A stretch of DNA of 64,000 nucleotides from the NCBI GenBank assembly GCA_021234155.1, contig JAJEKV010000015.1, forward strand, positions 11,492,101 to 11,556,100, in the 5' to 3' direction. A model generated the notes under the pieces. It saw only the letters and a program-made list of their open reading frames with translations, had not been told where the DNA came from and made no database searches. The translations under genes were made by a program, and so were the position numbers. Of this stretch, positions 36,691 to 48,159 are shown piece after piece. The stretch is from Isoetes taiwanensis (taxonomy: Eukaryota > Streptophyta > Lycopodiopsida > Isoetales > Isoetaceae). Position 1 is the stretch's first letter. Every line of letters begins with the position of its first letter.

Positions 36691-38259
36691 CACCTTAAAA
36701 CATTGTCTACTTGTCACTCTTAAACTTCGCACAACTAGGTTTGGATAAGGATGTAACTTACATACTTTAATATGCATTTATGTACTTCCACCGAAATACA
36801 CAGATAGTATTTATGTATATCCTATCGTGGTTTCAGCCAGAGGAACAAAACATTAGATAAAATGTTTGGGATAAGGTGACTGATCAGAATCGTTGGTACT
36901 GAGAGTAGTCTTTCAGATGATATGTCCATATTGAATCTGTGGGTTTTCTTTCCTTTATCTTTTTCACTTGCACCATGGGTATATGAGATGAATATGTAGC
37001 AAAATAACAAGGCTTCTAAGGGGATTTGATATGGATGTATAAATGATCATTCCTAAAACCATAGACCATACCCCTATAATTGAATTGGTTGTTTCTGGAC
37101 CTTGTTAGAGCATGTTCTCTTATATGGAGTTGAGATCTAAAGCTCAATGATATCCTCTACCTACTTGAAATGACCTGGAGTAAGTGCAGTAGACATTCTT
37201 ATCTTGAGCGCTTGGGGTGAAGTCCACAGATCCATATTAGATTCTGCTGTAGGAGGTAAGTTTCTTGTCCCTCCAAAGGAAAACACTGGACTGCCATAAC
37301 ATCTACTTTTAGAGGATGGTGGATATGGATGATGCTTGCCGCCTCAACCTGGTGTATATTGCAGCACTGGGCCCACATCGCCTAAAGCATGCTGGAAGGA
37401 AAAATAGGCTTAGTAGTTCTCTTGATGGAATGACTAGGCACATAGCTACGTCCATGTCCAACAATCTAAGGAGGACCACAATCACTTGTGGTAGTACCTT
37501 GATGCATGCTTCTTTAGCAAACTCAAGGATATGGGTGCACTAACCCAGGTTAAGACATCACATTACCAACAACAGGTTAATCCTTTGCTCACACAAGGCG
37601 CACAACGCTACCTATATGTACGAAGAAACATAACGTGCGCATCTCTTAGTGCTAGTGCTTGGGAGAGCTTGGAGCGGGTGCAAAAGTCCTTTCTCACTTA
37701 CAGCCTTGGAGTTAAAACAACGGTGCCCTATGCTATTCTTTTACAAGAGACAGGTTTTTAACAAGGTTTAAAATGAAACGCACTTATTTAAGAAGTGCGT
37801 TTGAAAGATTCCCTCAAAAAAATAAAAAAATTTTAAAAAGAGCAAAAAAATAGAGGCATTCAAGTTTTTTGGATATGATTTTTGCAAAGCCGTCATGAAA
37901 ACAACACTTTTGAAGAAAAATACTCTAAAAGCATAGGACCAAAAAAAAAAGGAAGCCATTTAGGGGGGTCAAGCAGAATTTTACGGGAGCCATAGAATTT
38001 CCATTGCCAAAATACATGCAATTGAAGTAGGTTGTGTTGCAAAGCGTGCATGAATACTCTCACGGTAGCAGAACACATCGTTTAGCAGAAATAAATTCTT
38101 TAAACTTTTAACAGAGAAGAAAGCATTCGAAGTAAGTATTCATATTAAATAGTGTTACCAAAAGTTGTTACATAGCACTATCGTATAAGGTCTTTAAATA
38201 ACGGGGCATGTCACGACCAATTTGCGAGAATGTTTCAAGTAAGAAAAATAGTCGGGGTG

Positions 38260-38321
38260 CGGTATAAATTTATACCGAACGGAGGGTTGAAATGAAACCC
38301 CCGTCGGTATAAATTTATACC
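38260..38321. repeat. Two copies of palindrome GGTATAAATTTATACC (left cluster)
   Basis: Perfect copies at 38261-38276 (extended to 18 bp by flanking C and G) and 38306-38321, about 500 bp inside the left end of the 4.2-kb element. Each contains TATAAA on both strands. Confidence 0.95.
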
Positions 38322-39260
38322 AGGTGGTGGGTCCACCGGTCCACAAGACTCTCATCACCTTGAGATTTTGTTTTCCTTGATCTCAAAGATCGCTCGTTCT
38401 TCAGTATACATTCCTTACGTATGCATTTGTTTGATAATTTGAAGTACTTGACCGCTTGTATTGACCATAAATTGTATTGACCATAAATTGTAATAATAGA
38501 CGTCCAAGTCACAATGTCTTGATGTCAAAATCTAGAGTTGCCTCGTCCAAGCTTGATCTTAACAATTAGCCGACATTGTATTTAGCACTTTTTAGAGCTT
38601 GTGACGACAAAAAGAGCTTACCAAGAAACTACAATGGAAGAACCCTATTAAATCTTTTGTAGTTTTTATTAGAAAGGAATTTAACCTTTTCTTACAAAAC
38701 CCAACACACATATTACTTTGAATCAAAAGAACATGTGATCGTTTTCAATTAGTGCCAACTCCTTGGCAGTTGCAGTGTTGCAGAACCTTGAATAAGCACA
38801 TAACACATGGCAGTAACACTTTTGTAGATGGGCCATGCTTCCTTTTGGCATATGCGAAACTTCTCGTCCTGCATTGTACCATTGTGCCACGGTGAGATGA
38901 AGGTTTACACTAGGATTGAGACCATTATTACACCTTAAGTAACTTTAGATTTTTTGAAAGTAACAACATAGTTACATCGTTCTCAATCTCCTTGCATAAT
39001 CGTATAAGTGGAACCTTCTTGAATCTTCAAAAAGCCAATCTCATTTACGCTGCCAAGGTCTTTCTCCTGAAAAGTTAAAGCTATTTTTTGTTGATCCATT
39101 TCTCAATGGAATCTCTCTCCTACTGCAAGAACTAATGGAGCAGAGCTGAGATGAGAACTTTGTAAAAATTTACCTCGAGCAAAGTTCTCATATCAGCAAG
39201 GCCTGGAAGGAGTTGGTGAAGATGGGGGTTTCAACTCAGGATACTGCATACCAAAGTTGG

Positions 39261-39659
39261 TTAATGAGATTCACACAATATACTCACTGATAAACCACAA
39301 TATGCATTGTAAATTACAACATCTGCTTTTGAAGCCACTTTAATTTCTTCAAACAGAGCCATTGCCTTATTCACTTTCCCATTTCGTCCAAGCAAGTCTA
39401 ATAATGTGTTATAAGTGTAAGAATCTGGAGAGTAACCAGCATCTTTCATTTCTTTATAAAGCTTAAGGGCTGTTGCCACATCGTCCACTTTTGCAAAGCC
39501 GGCTATAAGATGGTTATATGACACAGTGGTTGCATATCCATTTATATTCTTAAACTCTTGGAAAAGCCTCAAAGCAGTTATTGGTTTTCCCGCCTTGCTG
39601 TACAGCCTAAGCAAGTTATGGAAAGCTGGGGCATCAACTTGGTGACCTTTCTCTTCCAT
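39261..39659 (-). pseudogene. Captured P-class PPR exon
   Basis: The minus-strand frame carries about three 35-residue PPR motifs, including FHNLLRLYSKAGKPITALRL, TVSYNHLIAGFAKVDDVATA and SPDSYTYNTLLDLLGRNGKV, then VVIYNAYC. It is unlike the PLS-type PPR gene at 23 kb, so it is a separate capture. The frame is clean for 132 codons but has no good start, no transit peptide and no continuation. TAT|TGTGGT near 39290 may be a splice site. It lies inside the 4.2-kb inverted-repeat element. Confidence 0.85.
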
Positions 39660-40857
39660 TTCATGAAAAAAATTTCATCAGGAAAAAACATGGCTAACAG
39701 TTTACCTTTATAAGCCTCATAATAGCAGTGGTTGCACAACCCCGATTAAACTAGGACATCATTTATACTATCAATTTAGTATCCAACTGTTAACTTGCTT
39801 ACTTCGGTATGGAAATTCCAATGCCATGTACAAACTTCATGTTATGTTTTGAGAAAATACATTTAATATATGTAGAAAAGAAGGAACGTCATGTGTATAA
39901 CATCCGGTCGGTTTGACCCTAGATAAACTTTACGCTTTGGTCTTTGTCCATCTCTACATGTGTCCATTTCTTTTGCCCACGCTTCTCCATCAAGCGGGAA
40001 TGGTTTGCATCAATTATCAAACCATCCGGTTCTTTGTACGCGCCTCACCCTAACTATTTCATGATTTACGAATACATACCAACCAACATTGCTCCGTTGA
40101 AGCAATCAGCGGGCATTAAGTTCCAATTACCAACAAATAGTTTGCAGGTTCCACTACCAAACGTTTGCGGGTTCCCAACACAAAGTTCGCGAGGTTCTAC
40201 TACATCCGAACATGCTACCTTGGAGTTTACGACCGTGGAGCCATAGACAAATTGAATGCTTAAATAAGTCTACGAAGTTTTTACGTTGACCATAAATAAT
40301 TTAAAGACTTACAAACCGAGATTACCCATTACCTGCGGCCATATTTTGTACTTTCGGATCGCATCTTTGAGATTCTTTGAAGTCCGGGGACCAGCTTAAA
40401 ATTCTATCACTTCACATCATATCAGCTTTCCAACACGTTCTTAACTGCCATCCTGTATAGAAAAACCATCCATATCTTTCATGATCATTCAGTTTCATTC
40501 AGTTCTTACATTCAGTTTCGACCCATTCGTTGTGTGAAAACCTGTGAGAACCGAAACAACTGTGAACCGAAACAACTGTGAACCGAAACATCTGTGAAAA
40601 CCTGTGGAAACCGAAACAACCTGTGAGAACCCATTCGTTGTGTGAAAACCTATTCCACATCTGATAAAACTTGGATGAAGATGCTGGGCCGATTAAAACC
40701 CTAAAAAAAAAAACAAAAAAATCTTCTTCAAAGCTTCTTCAAACTAAGAAACAAGCCTTCTGCATCACTAAGAAACTGATGCCGCACCAATAAAACACCT
40801 AAATCATTCGATTATCACAACCCTAAAGTTTTCCCAACACACAGTTTTCCTAGCCTC

Positions 40858-41293
40858 GGTATAAATTTATACCGTCAAAAGCATCTGCCATGTTTTAGCC
40901 AGGCAAAAATCATGTTATATCCATGAAAGGTCAAGTTATAACCATAAATAAAATTCCGTTTACAAGAATTTATAAGGAAATGTTTTTCAAGATAATGTAT
41001 TGAATTTAAAAGGAAATATTTTTCAAGAGATCTCATGGTATAAATTTATACCGTGACTTCCTTTTTAAAAAATTTCGGTATAAATTTATACTGCTCTCAG
41101 CATTTTCATGTGGGGAGACGGTATAAATTTATACCGCTTGAGCTCACTGGCGGTATAAATTTATACCACTCGAGTTCTTTCCCTGTGTACTGCTTGAGCT
41201 CACGTGGTAGAAATTTGAGCTCACATGGTATAAATTTATACCGTTTGATAAATTCGTTGTATTGTTTGAACTCACCCGGTATAAATTTATACC
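40858..41293. repeat. Seven copies of palindrome GGTATAAATTTATACC (right cluster)
   Basis: Copies start at 40858, 41037, 41077 (last base C to T), 41120, 41152, 41227 and 41278. Several are preceded by TTGAGCTCAC or TTGAACTCAC. A decayed copy (GGTAGAAATTTGAGC) lies near 41205. Together with the left cluster this places nine palindromes in the subterminal zones of the same element. Confidence 0.95.
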
Positions 41294-44183
41294 GTCCAAT
41301 AACGTGGGGAACATTAAAGCTTTCGAACTAACACTAAAAATCACCTTTTATGAAACAACCATGTTGTATGATTACCTGGCCATGTTGTATGATTACATTT
41401 TGGAGCAACTCTAAGGCGAAGCTAACAAGTTGCATGTTGTGACTCAAACGATACTGAGGTTAGCATGCGGGTTGCGGTTTCATTGGTAGACAATGCTGAG
41501 GAACGTATACTCATTGGCAGAGGACACGAATAGCTCTAGTGACCATGGTCTCAACATGTCAGACGACAACATGCATTCTGAATTAGCCTTTAGGTGTAAC
41601 TTTGTTCAAAATGAAAAATCTACACATTTTTTACAATTTTGTTCAAAAATTTGTAGTGATTTCAAAAACTTTAAATGCAATGCCTTTTTGTCGCTCTAAT
41701 GCACTTGATGTTTCATTCAATGTCTATTTTTTTTTAGTCTCTGAAATTGCTACTATTTTTCATGCTAAACTACGGGGCTAAAAAGGGGTACCAAACAATT
41801 TTGCATGGAAGCTAAGTTGAATTAGCCCCTCAAAAATAGTACCTAAAATATTCAAATTGTCACACTTGTCACAAATTTACCTCGAAAAGGGACCTTTTTG
41901 AGGGAATTTTAGGGAATCTTTCAAAGATTCCTTTTAAAGTGCGTTTGGAGCAAATAAGTGCGTTTCATTTTAAACTTTGTTTTTTGGCCTCTTCAACATT
42001 CTGCCATGAAGCGCCATCTCCATTATATCTGCAAGGTGCACCACATGGATGATGTTAGGTATCATGTTCTTGCACTTGCCATGGCTGAATCACCTCAGCG
42101 TTTGAAACGATGTTGGAAAGAGCATTGTACTACATGGTTTGCCCGGTTAAGGTAAACTGTGCAGCGAATCGCCTCGATGCTTGCCGATTCGATCCTCGAG
42201 CTTTGCAACAATATCTTAATGGTCGTTTTTCTCAAAGATATGGGACGAAGATTACTTTGGCCCAAGTGAAAACCGGTCATTATCATGCACACATAAATCC
42301 CACTTTGGCACCGGGGCCCCAAGCTTATTTGCTTGCTTCATTGTCCAGAACAGGCTTGTAGCTATTGCATCAATTCGCGACGGGGTCCCACAGCTACTGG
42401 ATTGAGACGGGTAGATGGGAGCGGCCGCAATTGCCGCTGTAGAAGTTTAGACTATGTGCGCTGTTGTCGGCTATTGTGTTATTGAAGATGAAAGCCATAT
42501 ACTCTTCTGAGTTGCCCTGCTTTTGAGATAGTCCGGAATCATTTTTCGACCTTAGCATTCCATTCCACGCTTCCACAACTTCTCAGCGCACCATCTGTGC
42601 ATGACTTGGCATTATACATACTTGAGGTTCTAGATAAACGTCTGCAATTACTGAGCCCTGAGTAGTCATTATCTAAGCTTGTCTAGTATCATCATTACTG
42701 CAAAGGTTTTTCCCTTGAAAACCTTTCGAGGCAGGGGTTTTTTAATCCTAGTAGTAATGATTGTACTAGCCCATTGTATGGGTCCCATGACCTATTGGTC
42801 TCCGTGGACGTTAAAAAAACTATTCTATTCTATTCTATTCTATTCTATTCTGCATTGAGACAGACAGATGGACTCAGGAGGCACGTGAGTACAAGATCTG
42901 TTAGTGTCGCCAACTTGGAGCCATCAAGATGAATGCGTTTCCCTTCAGACCTATCCAACATTTGATCAAATTCGAGCACGATATGCTTAGTTGATCTCGC
43001 CCAACCAACCGTTGCATGTGTTATTAGACACAACCTTGTTGGGCTTACCGGGATCATATCTTCAAGAGGTTTTGGATATATGCACTCACATATGTCCTCC
43101 AGGGCGGTAATGAATTGTACCCTAGTTTCTCATTGTACAGTTTTGCAGCCTACCTAATACTGCAAAGGTTTTTCCCTCGAAAACACTTCAGGGTGGAGGG
43201 TTTTTTGATCCTGACAGTAATACATTTGATGTTCTTTTTGTTTGCGTCACATAGGCCAATTGGTCCGTGGACGATAAAAACTCGTTAATTCTATTCTTAT
43301 TTAAAAAAAGGGGGATAAAAATAGATCTAATAGAAAACATAATTACGTTAACTTGTTGGTTGTATTGGTCAAACCATTTTTACTACGGCATTGATATATC
43401 TTGCTAGAGATTTGAGTCCATGTATTTCATATTCTAAAACGTTAGACAAAGCATATAGTGAGCCTCCATATTTGGGTAAAACACAACCTTGTTGGGCTTA
43501 CCAATGCTTTGCTATAGGGCGCCCCAATCATATTCATATTCTAAAACCTTAGGAGAATCCGTATTTCATATTATAATCATAGGCACGCCCAATGATAAAT
43601 GACCGTAATAGAAACAAGTAGGCCTTTGTAATCAAAACGAGAGGTGCACATAGGTCCCAATGTACAGTCTGGGTGCTAGCTACAATTCCAGAACTTTATT
43701 TTTCTAGTGTTGAATCCCCCCCTTAACATCCACGTCTAAACAGACCAATCCATGCTTGACATTGTAATTTTGCTGAGAAGAGTACTCGTATTGACAACTA
43801 CCGCCATGATCTGCTACAATTGCCGATCCAAATTGATCAAGTCGATTGACCTGCAAATTTTCATGTCCACTCGATAGTCTTGAACACACTACTAGAGGAT
43901 GGGTTGTTTGCAACGTTAGTTTGCAATGTAAAACGTCCACATCGCAAAAATCGCATACATTTTCATGACATCGCACAAAATGTAAATAACGTCGCAGATA
44001 GAACGTCCCACATCGTAGTTGGAACGTCTGGTTAGACGTCGCAATGGTATCCTATGTAGCACAACGTGCCATGTCGCACAAGCAACGTGTCACGTCGCCA
44101 ATGGGACATCATTGCGACGTGAAATGTCGCAACTGCAACGTGTCATTACGACTTAAGAAATAAATAGAGAATAAACACTAATA

Positions 44184-44265
44184 TGAGTCATTGGTGTGTT
44201 GGTAAGGCCTTAGGTTTATTAGCGAGAGGTTAGGGGTTTGACTTGTAGAAAAACATTTTGGACGC
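44184..44265 (+). repeat. tRNA-derived SINE-like head (tentative)
   Basis: TTGGTGTGTTGGTAAGGC resembles a pol III A box, and GGGGTTTGACTTG about 35 bases later resembles a degenerate B box (consensus GGTTCGANTCC). The segment sits inside the CACTA element. There is no clear tail or duplication, so this is tentative. Confidence 0.35.
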
Positions 44266-44354
44266 ATATATTATGTACGTTTTACAACGTCAATGGCGTT
44301 GCCATCACGTCACATGTGAAACGTGTTTAAATCATAAAAATGACATATGATGTA

Positions 44355-44588
44355 CATTTTTACAACGTCAATGACGTTTCTATAACGTCGCATATGCGAC
44401 GCGACGTCGCGCTGCGACGAATCCACGACGATGTCATTTGTGACGTGCGGGAAACGTTCTTAGGCCGTGTGCATTTTTACAACGTCAATGACGTTTCTAT
44501 AACGTCGCATATGCGACGCGACGTCGCGCTGCGACGAATCCACGACGATGTCATTTGCGACGTGCTGGAAACGTTTTTAGGCCGTGTG
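44355..44588. repeat. 117-bp tandem duplication inside the CACTA element
   Basis: CATTTTTACAACGTCAATGA starts at 44355 and again at 44472. The two 117-bp copies are nearly identical and contain GCATATGCGACGCGACGTCG. Confidence 0.92.
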
Positions 44589-44744
44589 CATGTGACGTCT
44601 GACGTCGCTGATATGTTGCTGAGAGATCGCTATTGACGTTGCAAATTGTCCATTCTGTAGTAGTGACATGAGCAAAATATTGCTTGCAAATATTGTTATA
44701 AAACTAGTGAAGCTCTTGAATCCAACTAATATCATAACCAGTCT

Positions 44745-45075
44745 AGTACCGTACTTCTCGTACCGTACATGTACAGTACGTATGCAACGTACAGTACGGG
44801 GTAACATACGAGGGCCAGTTTAACGTACAAACCTACATCAAAAGTTGTTGTTTAAAGTACGCGTACGGTACGTACGGTACCATAAAATACGTACGATACG
44901 TACGTTAACCTCAAAAAATTTTATTTTATTTTATTTTTTATTTTTTTGAAAGGTACTTGTACCGTACGTATAAAGTACGTACCGTACGCGTACGTAAACA
45001 ACAAATCAATTTTTTTTTTCTTATTTGATGCACAAAATGAAGAAGTACGTACAGTATGTATAGGTACACGTACAT
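44745..45075. repeat. TACG-rich palindromic tract
   Basis: Dense GTACGTAC, CGTACGGTACG and GTACGCGTACG words, self-complementary in many registers, with an ATTTT-rich core. No gene. The nature is unknown. Confidence 0.7.
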
Positions 45076-46843
45076 AACCTACACTGATCATAACTAATCA
45101 GTTGAATAATAGCTTATGGCCAGATAATGTCATGGTGAAACATAAGGCCATTTCAGCCCTATTCTCCAATCTATGGAGTTGATTGGAAAGAAGACGTCCT
45201 CAGCTGGAATAGGTTGGGGATATGGAACTCAGTGATTCCAAAGTCCATTTTGCTCATAAGCACTTTTAGAAGAGTTGTTCTTCGTCTTTTGAGATTTGCA
45301 AGCAAGATTTGAATAGGTCACATCAAGTCTCCATCTCTTTGCAATAGTGTCTAACCATCATCATTCATTTAAATTGGGATTATGTCTATTCCAAAATCGC
45401 GCCGTATAAGCTTACTAGCGGCCTTTTTAGGCCTGTAAACATGTTTTTGGAGTGTGTTCATTTTATGCCTGTGCACGTGCATATTGTGTTGAATTTGCAA
45501 AACATTGTAAAATACGATGAAATTTAAGGACATTATCACCTTAACGTGGACGACATGAACAACTAGAAAAGTGCACATTTTCACTGCATATACGGACGAC
45601 TATGAAATCTGTGGAGTAGAATAACCAGTATATTTCATTACTTCACTATATTATATATAGCAACTACTCTACAAAATTGCTTAAAAAGGGACAAAAATTT
45701 GGCAAATAAAGCTTGAACATGTCAAGTGATACTCATACAAATTACTTAAAAAGGACAAAAATTAAAAAAAGCAAGACACCCAAATCGCGCTTGGCGCTAT
45801 TTAGAAGTGAAGTCCAAGTTGTTGAACTCCAAAATTAAAGCTTGGATTTCAAAAATAGAGCTTAAACATTTATAAAACAATAATAATACTCTCTGAATTG
45901 GCTTAAAGAAAGACAAAAATTTATAAAAATTATATCAGATGACTAATCCAAATCGCCCCAGGCGCGATTTGAAGTTAAAAGAAAAGTCTTCTGTGACCAA
46001 AAACTTATGATTCATAGCTTTGAGCTCCCACTAAAATCTGAAGTTGCTCAGCAATTTTTGAATGATCAAGACTATCTGTGACAAATTTGTGCATTCTTCA
46101 CCTGACAAAGACCATTTTGCATTTGCCTGAAGCTTCAAAATCTCCTACGAACAGAGAGCCGGGCTGATTCATTTAAATTGTTGCAGGTTTCCATAGCCGG
46201 ATTACAAAGGCTGTACTGATTTAAGCCGATGCAGGATCTCCCAGCGGGCTGCTTCTGAAGCACGAATTGGACCACAGACTTGGAAGCTCAAACTTGAGGC
46301 ATGATTCTCAGATAGTGAATTTCTGGAAGCGATTGCAGAGTGCACAAGAAGAGTTCTTTCTGGGATCAAATCCCCGTCTGAGAAGCTTTGATTAACAAAT
46401 CCGCACAGAATTCTGCAACCTAACCACATTTATCATGCTATTTTATTTTCAAGCAAAATCCAAAATCTCTATCCGACTACCTGTTCTTACTCTCCATGCT
46501 ATATTATCTGAAGCAAAAACCTGCAAGAGAGAGGAAGGGAATAACCCACATAATTATTTACTCCATGAGCAACTGAAGCTGAGGCAGGCGATTTTTGCAC
46601 CAGTATTCCGTCTGTAAAACTCTGTGAAAACCCTTTGTGCATTCCGTTGTCCTCTGGAAAACCCTATGTGCATTCTGTTATCCTCTGTTATGCATATTTG
46701 AGAGCAGACCAGAGGCATCAAGCCATTTGCTGCTATCAGCACCGCCCTAAAGATGAGAAAAAAAAGACAGATGCCTCTTGCAGATCGCCATCACCATCGG
46801 AGACGAAGAAACTATGATGGGCAAGAGCAGAACACGAAGCAAA
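45076..46843. other. Gene-poor stretch
   Basis: AT-rich sequence without recognisable genes or structured repeats. Confidence 0.4.
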
Positions 46844-46918
46844 GCAGAGCGCCTTATTGTAGCAGAGCGCCTTATTGAAGCAAAGCTCGCCTTCTTGTAG
46901 CAGAGCGCCTTGTTGTAG
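46844..46918. repeat. 18-20-bp tandem repeat, four copies
   Basis: Four units of the form GCAGAGCGCCTTATTGTA, with the third unit slightly longer, followed by a G/A-rich stretch to about 47030. Confidence 0.85.
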
Positions 46919-47339
46919 GGAGCGGACAAAAAAAGGGAAGCAGAAGAAACAGAGAGAAGGAAACGGAGGAAAAAAAAAAGGGGCGGGGGGAGAAAAATTT
47001 CTGGAAAAGGGACACGTCAAAAAAATCTTTTGGGGGGAATACCAAATTTTAAGAGGGAAAAGTTAAAAAAAGTAGGCGGGCTGCGGGCAACGCACTCGAA
47101 ACCGACGTACCAGCCAAAAATATAATTTTTGTTTTTTCCCAATTTTATGACATAAACCCAATTTAAATGAATGTTGGTTGTCTAAAGATTTGTGTCAAAG
47201 CTGCCACGTAAAAGAGTTAATTTTCGGTTGAATGGGGTCGGTTAAATGCAGTTAGAAATAGTTAAGGAAAAGTACAAACTATCCGTAAGGGATATCCTTA
47301 CATTTCACCAGCTAAAGAGGTGGTACTTTATCAGCTAAT

Positions 47340-47700
47340 ATAGGTTCAATACTCCATATGTTCTATACGCAATACGTATTATTCGTATTATACGGCACAA
47401 ATTTGCCATATAATATATAAAAAATACGGCAAAAACAATTCCGGCGTCGGAAGATTTTCGCGTACACGAAAAGAACTAAAGCGTGCACGGCAAAGTTTTT
47501 TCGCGTACGTGAAACTGTAAAAACCACGCACGCGAAAAAAAAATTCGCGTACGCGCGTACAAATTTGAAATTACGCAAAACAGCATAAAGCGCGTACACG
47601 AATTTTTTTTTCCGCGTACGTGAATTTTTTTTTCCTGGCCGGCTAGAGAAAAATACGTGAAATACGTTTTAAACAATAAAATACATATTTTTTAACTTTA
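47340..47700. repeat. CGCGTACG-rich palindromic tract
   Basis: Repeated TTCGCGTACGTGAA-like and CGCGTACGCG words alternate with A or T runs. The style resembles the TACG tract at 44.7-45.1 kb. No terminal repeats or coding sequence found. Confidence 0.6.
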
Positions 47701-48159
47701 TACTCGAAATTTTTAATTTCATACGTACAGAACTTATCCCTGGTGAGAATAGAAATATATACATTGATCTTGCTATGGCTTTCTCTATAGATGTACTTTT
47801 AGCAACGAGCACCTTGTTTTCCAATATTAATAACTCAAAGCCAATATCAACACTCAGTCATAGAGACTATAATTCGACATTTTCTATTAGTCCTACTTGC
47901 AATAAATCTGCCAATAATGCCCTGATATCTTGATGATTCTTAGGAGCTAAAAAGATGGAAGTCTGATAAACATGAGAAGAGCAAGTGTTTGATCTTCACC
48001 TTCAATGCTAAGAAAATCAATTGTCTACAATAAGAAACTGCAAAAAACACAAAAGATTGAGTTAAACATCAAGAAATAAGCAACAAGCTTAAGAAAACAC
48101 AAAAACAATGCCAGTTCCATGCACCTTAAACAAAACACCTAAGGAAAAGCTCGCCATGC

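Larger units (their letters stand above)
33468..36700 (-). mobile_element. Decayed LINE (about 3.2 kb) with (TTCTA)n-type tail
   Basis: On the minus strand it starts near 36690 with an ORF1-like domain and continues through endonuclease, a deleted RT and the C-terminal region. It ends in the family 3' terminus (GGTCTCC...TGGACGATAAA) and a CTATTC/CATTC tail at 33468-33520. It shares its C-terminal coding region and 3' end with the LINEs at 37-43 kb and 53-54.7 kb. Many stops and frameshifts are present. Confidence 0.88.
37760..41981. mobile_element. 4.2-kb DNA element with 30-bp terminal inverted repeats
   Basis: The left end AACAAGGTTTAAAATGAAAC (37760 on) and the reverse complement of the right end (AACAAAGTTTAAAATGAAAC, from 41981) match at 29 of 30 bases. 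An inner GAAAGATTCCCT block is shared on both sides. The element sits in a T-run. Removing it leaves GGTTTTTGGCCT and restores LINE B's open frame (E-T-G-F-W-P-L), with TTTT(T) as the likely target duplication. No transposase was recognised, so it is probably non-autonomous. It carries a PPR exon and two clusters of a 16-bp palindrome near its ends. Confidence 0.85.
37635..42848 (+). mobile_element. LINE B, 5'-truncated, nested in LINE A
   Basis: It begins in RT-connection sequence (WESLERVQKSFLTYSLGVKT, VPYAILLQETGF). At 37759 it is interrupted by a 4.2-kb element, and it resumes at 41982 in the same reading frame (FWPLQHSAMKRHLHYICKVH, AESPQRLKRCW, AQVKTGHYHAHINPTLAPG, IETGRWERPQ, a Cys-rich block). 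Its 3' end is a conserved segment with CTTGAAAACCTTTCGAGG, then GGTCTCCGTGGACGTTAAAA and a (TATTC)n tail at about 42820-42848. 5' truncation is typical of LINE insertion. Confidence 0.82.
37100..43300 (+). mobile_element. LINE A (outermost of a three-level nest)
   Basis: The left part (about 37100-37634) holds a LINE C-terminal coding region: LERLGVKSTDPY, MDDACRLNLVYIAALGPHRL and ALTQVKTSHYQQQVNPLLTQ. It breaks after YLYVRRN. The right part resumes at about 42849 with IETDRWTQEAREY, the residues expected next by comparison with sister copies. It then runs into the family 3' end (GGTTTTTCCCTCGAAAAC..., ATAGGCCAATTGG, GTGGACGATAAAA) near 43290. LINE B lies between the two parts. The 5' end is truncated, and exact ends are uncertain. 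Confidence 0.75.
43887..44665. mobile_element. Non-autonomous CACTA (En/Spm-like) element with 3-bp TSD
   Basis: The left end is CACTACTAGAGGATGG at 43887. The right end, read on the minus strand from 44665, is CACTACTACAGAATGG. The terminal repeats share about 24 of the first 34 bases, including TTTGCAACGT. The trinucleotide ACA flanks both ends (43884-43886 and 44666-44668), as expected for this superfamily. The interior is filled with ACGTC/GACGT motifs, typical of subterminal transposase-binding repeats. At 779 bp it has no transposase. Confidence 0.92.

Noticed and set aside
40681-41050. Second gene between the palindromes
   Set aside because: Only short frames with many stops. The stretch is AT-rich non-coding DNA of the element.
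44340-44636. 98-codon frame with duplicated peptide
   Set aside because: It is a by-product of the 117-bp duplication (not a multiple-exon gene) inside a CACTA element.
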